Shown: positions 1 to 9,678 of the stretch, one piece after another | Layout: every line of letters starts with the position of its first letter | Numbering within the stretch: position 1 is the stretch's first letter | From: Hyphomicrobium sp. | Lineage (GTDB): Bacteria > Pseudomonadota > Alphaproteobacteria > Rhizobiales > Hyphomicrobiaceae | Direction: 5' to 3' | Assembly: GCA_016716675.1 (NCBI GenBank) | Contig: JADJVG010000002.1 | Location: forward strand, 1 to 64,000 | Length of the DNA: 64,000 bases | Made by a program: the position numbers and the translations under genes | Notes under the pieces: model-generated | Seen by the model: only the letters and a program-made list of their open reading frames with translations | The model's database searches: none | What the model was told of the DNA's origin: nothing

Positions 1-2
1 TG

Positions 3-221
3 AACTTCGGCGCCATCTGGCCGTTCAAGCGTTATGACGTGTATCGCGAGGAAGCTTTCACAACGCTGATGGACCGTTGGATACCCCTGACGATCGCCAT
101 GAACCGCATTGCCCGCAGCATGGGGCACAATGATTTTTATCCTTTCGCACTGCCAGCACCGGCGTATGAGAAGCTGGCCTTCGTGCATCGCGTGGTTCGC
201 GACCGACAGGGCAATGAGTAG
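3..221 (+). CDS. C-terminal part of a probable zinc-binding metallopeptidase (Peptidase_Mx-like), cut by window edge
   Basis: An open frame enters from the left edge and stops at a TAG ending at 221, so only about 72 C-terminal residues are visible. The tail has a run of hydrophobic and aromatic residues, then FYPFALPAPAYEKLAFVHRV, then a charged end. From memory this resembles the C-terminus of the putative zinc-binding metallopeptidase family (PF15887), which ends in a YPF-L-x-P-x-x-x-EKL-x-FVH pattern. The HExxH-type metal site would lie upstream and cannot be seen. The GTG inside the frame near 39 is not believed to be the start, because the same frame is open and protein-like before it. 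The family call rests on this short tail only. Confidence 0.55.
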   Translation, partial: NFGAIWPFKRYDVYREEAFTTLMDRWIPLTIAMNRIARSMGHNDFYPFALPAPAYEKLAFVHRVVRDRQGNE

Positions 222-427
222 CCCCGCCGTGGTCAGGTAGCCGAAGTGAGGCCGTCAGTCTCCGTTAGCCCAGCCCAGCCGGTGGGGGTAGCTGTCGGGC
301 TGGGTGGGCGGCGTTACACACCCTGCTGAGGCGGTTTCGCCGAATTTGGCCCTATTTTTAGGCTTTCATTACGATGCTTTCTGTTTGTACGGAGGCGCGC
401 CTTGACGCTTTCGGCGAATAGTGGCCT

Positions 428-916
428 ATGGAAACGATGTCTCGACACATGCGCCAGCTGGTCATTTGGGCCCTCGTTGCGGTTATCGCTTGCGGTAACG
501 GGCTTGGCTTTTCGTCCGCTGCCTATGCGCTTGCGAGGACCGGTGTAGCCGATGGCGTAAGCCGCGCCGCACCGCACGACCACGCCAAGCATCACGATCA
601 TGCTCAGCACGATCACGCGAAGCCGCACGATCACGCACAGCATCATGGCCACGATCATTCCGCCACCGCAGATACTGCTGAGGTGGCTGATCTAGGAGAC
701 TGTGAGAACGTGGATTGCGTGCCGGATGAACCACCCGCACGGCAATGCTGCCACACGAATGCCAACTGCTCGATGACCTTCGTCACGTTGCCGGCTGCGG
801 ACAGTGATGACGGATACGTTCGCCGTGAAAGCGTCGTCCTGTTTGATGCCGGTGCTGCGTTGCCGCTCGGCGCGCTGTTCTATCCGCTTCTGCGCCCGCC
901 GTGCGCCGCCGCCTGA
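428..916 (+). CDS. Small secreted histidine-rich protein, probable periplasmic metal binder
   Basis: The product is 162 residues. It has an N-terminal hydrophobic signal-like segment (about residues 10-33), then a dense His/Asp block (about residues 50-77) made of imperfect repeats of H-D-H-A, typical of Zn/Co/Ni/Cu-buffering segments. The C-terminal half carries five cysteines in a C-x4-C...CC-x5-C arrangement and ends hydrophobic. I do not recognise the family. It lies 164 bp upstream of the RND adaptor on the same strand, and the adaptor and the gene after the pump also carry His/Asp blocks, so a role in metal capture or delivery to the pump is inferred. The start at 428 has no strong ribosome-binding site; a second ATG six codons in is possible. 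Confidence 0.6.
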   Translation: METMSRHMRQLVIWALVAVIACGNGLGFSSAAYALARTGVADGVSRAAPHDHAKHHDHAQHDHAKPHDHAQHHGHDHSATADTAEVADLGDCENVDCVPDEPPARQCCHTNANCSMTFVTLPAADSDDGYVRRESVVLFDAGAALPLGALFYPLLRPPCAAA

Positions 917-1080
917 TCCACGGGATCGCGGCATTGTCGCCGGTCCTGTGTTGTTCGGCAGCACGGCTTTCGGCATTCCTGCGCTTGAGATTGCGACACC
1001 TGCGCCTTCACTGGTGCGTGGTTTAGCGAATTAAGAGCCCTGCTGAAGCCCCCGTTCCAAATTACCGGATAGGCTTTCGC

Positions 1081-2808
1081 ATGCTTCGATCAATTGTCTT
1101 TTTCGTGCTCACGATGCTGTGGGCAACATTCGCTTTAGCCGGACCCGGTCACGATCATGGCGGCGGCGGACACGGCGACGAAACCGCTGCTCCTGCTGCG
1201 GACGTGCCGCGCATTGAGAGTGCAGGCAGCGACATAGAACTTGTCGCCACGGCCGAAGGCCACAAGCTGACGATCTACCTCGATACGATCGATACCAATG
1301 AGCCGGTCGACGGCGCTTTGATTGAGGTGTCAGGGGATGGCATCGCGGCAGCCGTTGCAACCCGCAGTGCTTCAGGGACTTATGAACTTGAAGCCGATTG
1401 GGTCGATATGCCGGGCGCCAAGCCACTGGTGTTCGCTGTGACGGCGGGCGACATGTCTGACTTGCTCAACGGCACGTTGACGATTCCTGAGGCAGTTGCG
1501 CCGAAACAAACATCTGAAACATTGCTGTCGCTGATGACCCGCTATGAGGTGCTAGTGGCGATCGGCGTGGCGCTCGTTCTAGGGTTCTGTCTTGCGGTTG
1601 CGCTTCGGCCGCGCACTGGCGGAAGCACCGGGATAAAGGACGCAGATACAGAGGCCGCCGCGACGGCAAAGGCAATGCGCGTCTTCACTGCGGCTGCCGA
1701 GATTATTTTGATTGCGGTTCTGGCGGGAAGCATCTTGCCATTGCCTGCCAGCGCTGGGCCGGGGCACGACCATGGCGATGGTGGACATGAGCTGGCGGCA
1801 ACGACAAGCGGGAATGCGCCGCGCAAGCTGCCCGATGGAAGCGTGTTTGTTCCCAAGCCGTCGCAACGGCTTTTGGAGGTCAGGACCCGGCCCATTACCG
1901 CTGGACGTTTCGCACGCACCCACGAGCTTGTTGGCACGATCATTCCTGACCCATCGTCGTTCGGCCAAGTGCAGGCGCCGATGGACGGACAAATCGACGT
2001 CAGCGAACGCGGTATTTCTTTCGCGGGGCAAAATGTTGCCGCGGGCGAGGTGCTGGCCTTCTTGACGCCGACCATTCCGTTGGCCGATCTCGGGACGATG
2101 CAGCAACTGAGGGCCGAGGTTGATGGCAAGCTGATCATTGCCGAGCAGAAGCTGGCGCGGTTGACGCGCATTGCAGGCGTTATCGCGCAGCGCGATATCG
2201 ATGATACTCAGGCCGAGCGCGATGCGCTGCGCGAGCAGAAGCGCGTTCTAGCATCCAAGGGCGTCGATAAGATTCCACTTAAAGCTCCGGTCAGCGGCGT
2301 CATTTCCGTTGCTAACGTGCGCGCTGGGCAGGTGGTGTCGGCGCGCGATACGTTGTTCGAGATCGTCGATCCGAAGCGCCTGTGGGTCGAAGGTATCGGC
2401 AGCAGCATTCACAGCGACACGGAAATTGCCGCCGCGAATGCTGTCGATGCCGACGGCCATACGGTGAAGTTGTCGTATATCGGCCGCTCCCCAACGCTGC
2501 GGCAGCAGTCGCAACCGTTCCTGTTCCGGATTGACGGAACGCACGCGGGATTGGCGATCGGCGCACCGGTGAAAATCCTCGTGCAAACACCGGCGACCGT
2601 TGAGGGATTGGTGGTACCGGACGCTGCGATCGTTCGCGGCATCAATGGTTTGCCGCAGGTGTGGGTCAAAATCTCGGCGGAGCAGTTCAAGCCCGTTGCG
2701 GTTCGCGTGTCGCCAATCGACGGCGAGGCGACGCTCATCCTCGCGGGTCTCGAAGCCGGAGCGCGGGTCGTGACCGGCGGCGCTGAACTCATCAATCAGA
2801 TCCGCTGA
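1081..2808 (+). CDS. RND efflux periplasmic adaptor (CzcB/CusB-like, membrane-fusion protein) with extra N-terminal module
   Basis: The product is 575 residues. The C-terminal two thirds (from about residue 240) have membrane-fusion-protein features: a lipoyl/barrel-sandwich region (APMDGQIDV...), a helical hairpin rich in Q/E/R/L (about 340-395), the second lipoyl half ([10 protein letters not shown]) and beta-barrel/membrane-proximal domains. Such proteins bridge an inner-membrane RND pump to an outer-membrane channel. Unusually, the first 200 residues form a separate module: signal peptide, G-P-G-H-D-H-G, a beta-rich domain, and a transmembrane helix near 154-177. A second signal-like hydrophobic stretch near 207-225 follows, again ending [10 protein letters not shown]. 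The protein therefore looks like a fusion of two exported units. The pump gene starts 13 bp downstream; no outer-membrane factor is present. Confidence 0.85.
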   Translation: MLRSIVFFVLTMLWATFALAGPGHDHGGGGHGDETAAPAADVPRIESAGSDIELVATAEGHKLTIYLDTIDTNEPVDGALIEVSGDGIAAAVATRSASGTYELEADWVDMPGAKPLVFAVTAGDMSDLLNGTLTIPEAVAPKQTSETLLSLMTRYEVLVAIGVALVLGFCLAVALRPRTGGSTGIKDADTEAAATAKAMRVFTAAAEIILIAVLAGSILPLPASAGPGHDHGDGGHELAATTSGNAPRKLPDGSVFVPKPSQRLLEVRTRPITAGRFARTHELVGTIIPDPSSFGQVQAPMDGQIDVSERGISFAGQNVAAGEVLAFLTPTIPLADLGTMQQLRAEVDGKLIIAEQKLARLTRIAGVIAQRDIDDTQAERDALREQKRVLASKGVDKIPLKAPVSGVISVANVRAGQVVSARDTLFEIVDPKRLWVEGIGSSIHSDTEIAAANAVDADGHTVKLSYIGRSPTLRQQSQPFLFRIDGTHAGLAIGAPVKILVQTPATVEGLVVPDAAIVRGINGLPQVWVKISAEQFKPVAVRVSPIDGEATLILAGLEAGARVVTGGAELINQIR

Positions 2809-2821
2809 TCCGAGGCCCATC

Positions 2822-5800
2822 ATGTTCAATGCCATTGTTCGCGGCAGCCTCGCCAATCGCCTGTTCGTGCTGATCGGTGCTGCCGTCATTGTGGTCTACG
2901 GTCTGTTGACGCTCAGATCGCTTCCGGTTGACGTGTTTCCCGATCTCAACCGCCCGACGGTCACGTTGATCACCGAAGCGGAAGGCTTGGCGCCCGAGGA
3001 AGTCGAGCTTCTCGTGACGTTTCCCATTGAAACGGCGATGAACGGTATGCCCGGTGTGACCCGCGTACGGTCGGTGTCGGGCGTCGGCTTGTCCATCGTC
3101 TACATCGAGTTCGACTGGTCGACCGAGATCTATCGCGCGCGTCAGCAGGTGTCTGAGCGTCTGCAACTCGTCCGCGAGCAACTGCCGACAAATGTTTCTG
3201 CTCAAATGGGTCCGATCTCCTCGATCATGGGCGAGATCATGCTGATCGCCATGTCGAGCGATGACGCAAGACCCATGGAGCTGCGCGAGCTTGCGGACTT
3301 CACCGTACGCCCGCAGCTGCTGACGGTGGCAGGTGTTTCTCAGGTCATCCCCATCGGTGGCGAGGTGCGCCAGTACCGCGTCATTCCAGACCCGCGGAAA
3401 ATGGCGACCCTCGATGTTGGCTTTGATGCGATCGAGAAAGCCATCCAAAAGTTCGGCTCGAACACGGGCGGCGGCTTTGTCGATTTGAAGGACCGAGAAT
3501 ATCTGATCCGCAATATCGCGCGCACCACAAAAATCGAGGATCTTGGCAATCTCGTCGTCGCTTATCGGGACGGGCAAGTGATCTCTCTCGGGCAAGTCGC
3601 GAAGGTGGACTATGCTGCTCGCACAAAGCGCGGCGATGCGGGCTTCAACGGCAAGCCGGCCGTAATCCTGGCTGTGCAGAAGCAGCCGAATGCAGATACG
3701 GTCACGATTACCAAGCAGATTGAAGCCATGCTGCCCGAGCTTCAGCGGGTGATGCCAGGCAGCATCCACGTGACGGATATTCAATTCCGGCAGGCGACGT
3801 TCATCGAGACATCGATTGCTAACGTGAAGCGGGTGATGATCGAGGCGCTCGTCGTGGTTGCCATCGTCTTGTTTGCGTTCCTGCTGAACTGGCAAACAAC
3901 GGCCATATCGCTTATCGCCATCCCGTTGTCGGTTCTGACAACCGTCATAGTCTTTCAGGTTTTGGGCCTATCGATCAACACCATGACGCTGGGGGGCTTG
4001 GCGATCGCCATCGGCGCCCTCGTCGATGACGCCGTGGTGGACGTGGAAAACATCTATCGCCGTCTTGGACAACATCGCGCCGCTGGCGATCGGGATAAGC
4101 GTCGCATCATTGATGTCGTCGCCGCGGCGTCGATTGAAGTGCGCTCCGGAATTCTCTATGCGACCGCCATCATCGTGCTGGTGTTTCTGCCTCTGTTCGC
4201 GCTTTCCGGGATTGAAGGCCGGCTGTTCACGCCTCTAGGTATCGCGTTCATTGTCTCGATCCTGGCCAGTATGCTGGTGTCGATGACGGTTACGCCAGTG
4301 CTCGCATACTGGCTGCTGCCGGGCATGGCGCAACCTGCCGAGCACGAGACGTTTGTGGTGTGTGCGCTCAAGAACGTGCAGAAGCGTGGGCTGGCGTGGT
4401 GTCTCGACAGACCAGCGTTCGTCATCGGGTTGCCGAGCGTGGCCGTTATTGCGGCGATCTATGCCGGCACATTGCTACCGCGCACCTTTCTACCAAGCTT
4501 CAACGAAGGCACCGTTCTGGTCAGTCTCATTCTCCAGCCTGGTATCAGCCTCATGGAATCCGACCGCATTGGGCGCTTGGCGGAGAAGCTCGTCGCCGAG
4601 GTGCCCGAGGTCAAATCGGTGGGCCGCCGCACCGGCCGCGCCGAACTCGACGAACATGCCGAGGGCGTTCACAGCAGCGAACTCGATCTTGATCTGAAGC
4701 CGACAAGCCGAAGCCGCGAGGCGGTGCTGGCGGATATCCGCAACCGCCTGGCGGTGTTGCCGGCAAGCATTTCGGTCGGTCAACCGATCTCACACCGCCT
4801 CGACCACATGCTGTCCGGTGTTCGGGCGCAGATAGCGTTGAAGATCTATGGCGACGACTACGACACCTTGCGCAGCTTGGCGGCTCAACTCGAAACGCGG
4901 CTGAAAGGCGTGCGCGGGATCACGGACCTTCAAACAGAAAAGCAGGTGCGCATTCCGCAACTGCAAGTGCGCGTCGACTACGACAAGGCCAAGCGCTACG
5001 GCCTTAACCCTAATGACATCACATCGGCGTTGGAGACGCTTTCGAATGGCCGTGTTGTTTCGCAGATCGTCGATCAATCGAAGCGCTTCGATGTCGTCCT
5101 GCGGTTGAGTGATGAAGATCGCAGTACGCGCGCGTTGGGCGAGATGTTGCTGGAAAGTCCGGCCGGGCGCATTCCGCTGAATGCGGTTGCCGAAGTTGTG
5201 GAGACGGATGGTCCCAATCAAATCCTGAGGGAGAACGGTCGACGGCGCATCGCCGTCTTCGCCAACACCGATGGGTCTGACCTCGCCAGAATTGTCGATG
5301 ATATTCGCCGTGAGGTCGCCGCCGCCAAGTTCCCGCAAGGCTATTTCACCAGTCTCGAAGGCCAATTCCAGGCGCGAGAGGAAGCGTCGCAATTGATCGC
5401 GGTATTGTCGCTTGTGTCGCTCGCGCTGATTTTTGTGGTGCTTTACACGCGCTATCAATCCGGGGTGCTGGCGTTGATCATCATGGGCAACGTGCCACTC
5501 GCGCTGATCGGCAGCGTTGCGGCCCTGTGGATTGCGGGACAGCCGTTTTCAGTAGCTAGCGCCATCGGCTTTATCACGCTCGCCGGGATCGCCACGCGTA
5601 ACGGCATCCTGAAGATCAGCCACTACATCAATCTCGTACTGTTCGAAGGCGAGACATTCGGCCGGAAAATGATCATTCGCGGAACGCTGGAGCGATTGAC
5701 TCCGGTGTTGATGACGTCGCTGGCCGCCAGCATCGCATTGCTGCCGCTGATGATCGGCGCCGATGAGCCGGGTAAGGAAATTCTCAGCCCTGTCGCTGTG

Positions 5801-5938
5801 ACGATCTTTGGCGGATTGGTTTCTGCGACATTGCTCGACGGCTTTTTGACGCCCGTTCTGTTTCTGCTGTTTGGACGCAAACCACTCGAGCGATTGACTT
5901 CGGCGGAACGCGAAAAGGTGCACGCAGAAGCATTCTAA
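2822..5938 (+). CDS. Heavy-metal efflux RND permease (CzcA/CusA family)
   Basis: At 1038 residues this is a full-length inner-membrane RND pump with 12 predicted membrane helices and two large periplasmic loops. It starts with the amphipathic N-terminus and first helix ([10 protein letters not shown]). The helix-4 proton-relay motif reads [13 protein letters not shown] near residues 398-410, with the acidic pair needed for proton coupling. Overall similarity is to the HME (metal) branch; the exact metal cannot be read. Paired with the upstream adaptor it should expel a divalent or monovalent metal from the periplasm using proton flux. The GATC-rich spacer and immediate adjacency indicate one operon. 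Confidence 0.92.
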   Translation: MFNAIVRGSLANRLFVLIGAAVIVVYGLLTLRSLPVDVFPDLNRPTVTLITEAEGLAPEEVELLVTFPIETAMNGMPGVTRVRSVSGVGLSIVYIEFDWSTEIYRARQQVSERLQLVREQLPTNVSAQMGPISSIMGEIMLIAMSSDDARPMELRELADFTVRPQLLTVAGVSQVIPIGGEVRQYRVIPDPRKMATLDVGFDAIEKAIQKFGSNTGGGFVDLKDREYLIRNIARTTKIEDLGNLVVAYRDGQVISLGQVAKVDYAARTKRGDAGFNGKPAVILAVQKQPNADTVTITKQIEAMLPELQRVMPGSIHVTDIQFRQATFIETSIANVKRVMIEALVVVAIVLFAFLLNWQTTAISLIAIPLSVLTTVIVFQVLGLSINTMTLGGLAIAIGALVDDAVVDVENIYRRLGQHRAAGDRDKRRIIDVVAAASIEVRSGILYATAIIVLVFLPLFALSGIEGRLFTPLGIAFIVSILASMLVSMTVTPVLAYWLLPGMAQPAEHETFVVCALKNVQKRGLAWCLDRPAFVIGLPSVAVIAAIYAGTLLPRTFLPSFNEGTVLVSLILQPGISLMESDRIGRLAEKLVAEVPEVKSVGRRTGRAELDEHAEGVHSSELDLDLKPTSRSREAVLADIRNRLAVLPASISVGQPISHRLDHMLSGVRAQIALKIYGDDYDTLRSLAAQLETRLKGVRGITDLQTEKQVRIPQLQVRVDYDKAKRYGLNPNDITSALETLSNGRVVSQIVDQSKRFDVVLRLSDEDRSTRALGEMLLESPAGRIPLNAVAEVVETDGPNQILRENGRRRIAVFANTDGSDLARIVDDIRREVAAAKFPQGYFTSLEGQFQAREEASQLIAVLSLVSLALIFVVLYTRYQSGVLALIIMGNVPLALIGSVAALWIAGQPFSVASAIGFITLAGIATRNGILKISHYINLVLFEGETFGRKMIIRGTLERLTPVLMTSLAASIALLPLMIGADEPGKEILSPVAVTIFGGLVSATLLDGFLTPVLFLLFGRKPLERLTSAEREKVHAEAF

Positions 5939-5976
5939 TTCTTATTCTAATTCTAAACCTAGAGGAGATCTGCATC

Positions 5977-6383
5977 ATGAGAATGAAACGTATGCCGCTG
6001 GCACCGGCGGTCTTTGCACCCTATTGCTTTCCCCCGCATTCGCGGATGACAATCATGACCATGCCGGAACGCACGCACACGCAGGCAAGCATGGTGGAAC
6101 GGTCGTCGAGACCCCCCATCATCATCTGGAAATTGTCGCCAAGGATGGTGTCTTGGAAGTTTATGTGAACGGCCTCGATATGGCGCCGGAAAGCGTCGCC
6201 GATGCTAAAGCCATCGCAGCTGTGATGGCAGACGGCAGAAAAAGTGATATTACGCTCACCGCCGATCCAGCGAATTTCCTTAAAGGCAGTGGAACATTCA
6301 CGGCGGCAAAAGGCACGATCATCGTTGTCACGCTGACAATGCCGGGCCAGAAACCGGAACAGGCGCGCATCAAAGTCGATTGA
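5977..6383 (+). pseudogene. Small secreted His-rich protein of metal-efflux operon, frameshifted in the signal peptide
   Basis: The ATG at 5977 follows a good ribosome-binding site (AGAGGAGA) and begins a signal peptide (M-R-M-K-R-M-P-L-A-P-A-V-F-A). That frame then reads nonsense and stops at 6168. The conserved protein continues in another frame from about 6021 (L-L-L-S-P-A-F-A, cleavage site, then D-D-N-H-D-H-A-G-T-H-A-H-A). It runs to a stop at 6383 as a compact beta-rich domain of roughly 100 residues that includes T-P-H-H-H-L-E. One missing base near 6015-6023 would join the two parts perfectly. Similar small proteins accompany CzcA-type operons in alphaproteobacteria; a periplasmic metal-sensing or buffering role is inferred. 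As written, the protein could be made only from a weak internal TTG at 6024, without a full signal peptide. Confidence 0.6.
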
Positions 6384-6470
6384 TCTGAAAGGGGGCGTCG
6401 TGGTTGCGCGGACCGGCCTCAAGTGCGGCATGGTGTTCCAAGTGCCTATCTACTGTGGTTTTGGATGGTG

Positions 6471-7757
6471 ATGAAAAACGTGGGTCGAGACGTCTGCAGG
6501 CGCGCCGCGCGACAAAGCGTGTGGGCGCCTGCCGGCGCGGTTATAATGTTTCTAGTTGTGGCACTCTCGGCCCCCGTTGTTGCTGGTGGTCAAAACGATG
6601 GGCTCGATGTTGAGCTTGGCAAAGCCTTGTTCAAAAGGCTCTGGGTTCCCGCACCCTCTTCAACGCTCGCCAACGATGGTCTTGGACCGTTGTTCAATGC
6701 ACGGTCGTGTGCGCAGTGTCATACCGCAGCCGGTGGTGGCCGAATTGCGATTGATAGCGACGGTCGCCTTGAGGATCGCGGCGCTGTCGTTCGATTGAGC
6801 CAATCGACCGGTGAAGGCGATGCAAACTACGGCGCGCAACTGCAGACACGCGCCATCCAGGGGCACCGTGCAGAAGCGTCCGTAAACTTAGATTGGAAAC
6901 GGTCTAATGCAGTGCTCGGTGATGGCAGCAGTATCGAATTGCGCCAGCCGGAAATTATACTGAATGGCTTGGCCTTTGGTCCGCTGGCGCCGGAAACCCA
7001 TGCAACGTTGATGTTGGCGCCAAGTCTCGAGGTCAGTGCGCAGATTGCGCGTGTCGATTTGGACGCTCTCGACGCGGCCGATAAATCACAGAATGGTGAC
7101 GCAAAGAATGGCCGGTTGTCGCGTGATGCCGCCGGACACGTGCAGGTTTTTGGCCGCAAGGCGACAGAAGCGACGATCGAGTCGGCCATTTCCTTGGCCT
7201 TCTCCCGCGACCTGGGGCTGTCGACCAAAGCTCATTTGCAGCCTGCTGGAGACTGTTCGACAAAACAAACGGCATGCCAGTCCGCCATCCACGGCGCGGC
7301 ACCGGGCGAAGCTGAGATGAGTGAAGAGATCGTGGCGGCAATGGCGGCGTATCTCCGCAGTTTCCATGGTCCATCGCACCAGGACGTGGCGAATGGTGAC
7401 GGGTCGCGACTCTTTGAGACGTCAGGGTGTGGCCAATGCCATCAACCTGAATTACCTGGGCGGGACCATACATCGGTCAAGTTGTTTTCAGATTTGCGGC
7501 TGCATGACATGGGCGATGGTTTGGCGGGTTTGACGGAGGCTACCAGTCAAAGCGCGACCGAATGGCGAACGGCGCCTTTGATCGGAGCGGGCAGAAGGTT
7601 ACGTGCGGGTGCGACGCTGCTGCATGACGGCCGTGCGCGCTCGGTGTCGGAAGCCATTCTCTGGCATGGCGGCGCGGCGGAAGCGGCGCGCGAACGCTTC
7701 AAAGCATTATCATTGGCCGATCGCGCGGCCCTTGAACACTACGTTTTGAATAGATAA
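6471..7757 (+). CDS. Di-heme c-type cytochrome, DUF1111 family (thiol oxidoreductase-like)
   Basis: About 428 residues from the ATG at 6471. An ATG at 6465 and a GTG at 6423 are alternatives; 6471 has a weak GGATGG upstream and gives a normal signal peptide (hydrophobic about 18-36). Two haem-binding motifs are visible: CAQCH at about residue 80 and CGQCH at about 320. Around the first lies G-L-G-P-L-F-N-A-R-S-C, and near the C-terminus R-T-A-P-L-I-G and L-H-D-G-R-A, both hallmarks of the DUF1111 di-haem family, a relative of MauG/CcpA peroxidases. The protein acts in the periplasm; its substrate is unknown. It lies 72 bp before a second di-haem protein, suggesting a shared redox role downstream of the metal pump. 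Confidence 0.85.
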   Translation: MKNVGRDVCRRAARQSVWAPAGAVIMFLVVALSAPVVAGGQNDGLDVELGKALFKRLWVPAPSSTLANDGLGPLFNARSCAQCHTAAGGGRIAIDSDGRLEDRGAVVRLSQSTGEGDANYGAQLQTRAIQGHRAEASVNLDWKRSNAVLGDGSSIELRQPEIILNGLAFGPLAPETHATLMLAPSLEVSAQIARVDLDALDAADKSQNGDAKNGRLSRDAAGHVQVFGRKATEATIESAISLAFSRDLGLSTKAHLQPAGDCSTKQTACQSAIHGAAPGEAEMSEEIVAAMAAYLRSFHGPSHQDVANGDGSRLFETSGCGQCHQPELPGRDHTSVKLFSDLRLHDMGDGLAGLTEATSQSATEWRTAPLIGAGRRLRAGATLLHDGRARSVSEAILWHGGAAEAARERFKALSLADRAALEHYVLNR

Positions 7758-7829
7758 TGGAGGCTTTTGAGGGCATGTGGAAATCCTGCCAGCATGGAAA
7801 ACCTCAATTAAGAAGCACGAAGGCTTGAT

Positions 7830-9050
7830 ATGCGCAGATTGATAACCGCAGCATGGAAGAATGCGCGCAGCGTGGTTCGGCAGAGGGTTGCGACGTGCGC
7901 CGTCTTCGTCGCCGTCGCCTCAGCCGGTATGATGTGGCAAGCGGTGCACGTCCGCTCTCAGAGCAATCCGCCATTCGATACTATTGAGAAACTCGGAGAA
8001 GCATTGTTCTTCGACGTCAATCTTTCGAAGAACCGGACTGAGGCATGCGCCTCGTGCCATTCGCCGGATCGCGCGTTCACAGATCCACGCAGCAGCGATG
8101 GTGTTGGGCGCGCAGTGTCTGTCGGTGATGACGGACATTCGCTTGGCGATCGCAATGCGCCGACTGCTGCCTACGCTGCGTTCTCGCCAACTTTTCGGAT
8201 CAAAGCAAAGGGGAAGCCTGTAGGCGGCTACTTCCATGATGGCCGCGCCTCGACGCTGGAAGATCAGGCCGCCGGTCCACCGCTCAATCCGATTGAGATG
8301 GAGATGCCCGATAAGGCGGCCGTTGCCGCCAGGATCAAAGTGAATGCAGCCTATGTCACGGCCTTCAATGCGTTGTTTGGTGCTGGCACCTTGCAGGATG
8401 CGGATGCCGCGTACGCGGCAATGACCAAAAGCATCGCCGCCTTTGAGCGCACCGACGTTTTTCAGCCGTTCGATTCTAAATACGACCGGTCGTTGCGCGG
8501 CGAAGCGCAATTGACGGAGCAGGAAGAACTCGGCCGCGTATTGTTCTTCTCATCGCAATTCAGCAATTGCAGCCAGTGTCATAAGCTCCGTACATTTGGT
8601 GGCGCGGAGAGGGAAACGTTCTCGAACTACGAGTATCACAACATCGGAACGCCGGTGAATATGGCGGTGCGCGCGCACAACGGCAGCGCGCCGGGGCGCG
8701 TTGATCGTGGGCTGCAGGAAAACCCTGCTGCGTCAACCGAAGCGAACGCCGGAAAATTCAAGGTTCCGACGCTGCGCAATGTGGCCGTAACCGCGCCTTA
8801 CATGCACAACGGCGTTTTCAATGATCTGGAAACCGTCGTGAAGTTCTACAACAAGTATAATTCCAAAAATCCGAGGCATAAGATCAGTCCGGAAACGGGA
8901 GCCGCCTGGGCGCCGCCGGAGGTGGCAGAGACCATCTCCAAAAAGGAACTCGAAAGCGGATCGGCGCTGAACAGCAAGCGCGTCAAGGCACTCGTCGCCT
9001 TCCTCAAAACGCTTACCGATAAACGCTACGAGCACCTGTTGAAGCCGTGA
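7830..9050 (+). CDS. Di-heme cytochrome c peroxidase family protein (MauG/CcpA type)
   Basis: The product is 406 residues with an N-terminal membrane/signal segment (about 18-40). Haem motifs are CASCH near residue 73, followed by the characteristic D-R-A-F-T-D, and CSQCH near residue 247. The sequences F-H-D-G-R-A-S-T-L-E-D-Q and K-V-P-T-L-R-N-V, and Y-M-H-N-G-V-F, are standard for bacterial di-haem peroxidases that reduce H2O2 in the periplasm using c-type electron donors, or for MauG-like relatives that oxidise protein side chains. Its co-orientation with the DUF1111 protein suggests a two-gene unit. The stop lies 10 bp from the convergent response regulator. Confidence 0.9.
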   Translation: MRRLITAAWKNARSVVRQRVATCAVFVAVASAGMMWQAVHVRSQSNPPFDTIEKLGEALFFDVNLSKNRTEACASCHSPDRAFTDPRSSDGVGRAVSVGDDGHSLGDRNAPTAAYAAFSPTFRIKAKGKPVGGYFHDGRASTLEDQAAGPPLNPIEMEMPDKAAVAARIKVNAAYVTAFNALFGAGTLQDADAAYAAMTKSIAAFERTDVFQPFDSKYDRSLRGEAQLTEQEELGRVLFFSSQFSNCSQCHKLRTFGGAERETFSNYEYHNIGTPVNMAVRAHNGSAPGRVDRGLQENPAASTEANAGKFKVPTLRNVAVTAPYMHNGVFNDLETVVKFYNKYNSKNPRHKISPETGAAWAPPEVAETISKKELESGSALNSKRVKALVAFLKTLTDKRYEHLLKP

Positions 9051-9060
9051 AGATTGCCCG

Positions 9061-9678
9061 CTAGGGCCTCAATGTTTCTACCGCGAGGCGGATCAGATCG
9101 GCCGTTCGATCGACGCCAAGTTTGACCTTCATATGCGTGCAGATATTGGCGACCGTCTTGTAGGCGATGCCGAGTCCTTCGGAGATTGCCGTCAGGCTCT
9201 TGCCTTGACCGAGCAGGCGCAGGATTTCAACTTCCCGCAGCGTCAGGGACTGCAGTGGATCGTCGTTGGTCGCGTGGCTGAGCGCGATCCGGGCAGCAAG
9301 CTCCCGGTCAACGTATTGGCCGCCGCTTTCAACGGCGCGGATGGCGGCCAGCAATTCTTCAACTGGAGCACTCTTGCCGACATATCCCGATGCGCCCGCG
9401 CGAAGTGCGCGCAGAGCGTAAAGCGGCTCATGGTGCATGCTGAACACGATGACTTTCGCGCTTGGCTCTTTGCCGAGCAGGCGGCGGAGCAGCTCCAAGC
9501 CACCGGGGCCATCCAAATTGAGGTCGAGGATGACGAGTGTTGGATGAACGGAGTGATAAATCTCCAAAGCCGCATCCACATTTGACGCTTCAAATGTTTC
9601 GACGGTGAAGTGGGTGGACAACAAACGGCTCAAGCCGTCGCGCACCACACCATGATCATCAACAATAAGAACTTTCAT
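9061..9678 (-). CDS. NarL/FixJ-family response regulator
   Basis: The product is 205 residues. The receiver domain covers about residues 1-120, with the acidic pair D7-D8, phospho-acceptor D52 in the L-D-L-N-L-D-G motif, the conserved S near 79 and K near 101. The C-terminal LuxR-type helix-turn-helix reads L-T-L-R-E-V-E-I-L-R-L-L then I-A-Y-K-T-V-A-N-I. It is the output partner of the adjacent histidine kinase, whose gene overlaps it by 4 bp (ATGA). Targets are not evident; the neighbouring di-haem and efflux genes are candidates only by position. Confidence 0.92.
   Translation of the reverse strand: MKVLIVDDHGVVRDGLSRLLSTHFTVETFEASNVDAALEIYHSVHPTLVILDLNLDGPGGLELLRRLLGKEPSAKVIVFSMHHEPLYALRALRAGASGYVGKSAPVEELLAAIRAVESGGQYVDRELAARIALSHATNDDPLQSLTLREVEILRLLGQGKSLTAISEGLGIAYKTVANICTHMKVKLGVDRTADLIRLAVETLRP

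Noticed and set aside
550..660. CAC/GAT-rich repeats near 580-655 as a CRISPR or microsatellite
   Set aside because: They are codons for an imperfect His-Asp-His tract within a secreted protein, with no spacer structure.
2792..3895. Long minus-strand open frame (367 codons) opposite the RND pump gene
   Set aside because: Composition is rich in Arg, His and Asp with no domain; it mirrors the codon structure of the real pump gene and has no ribosome-binding site.
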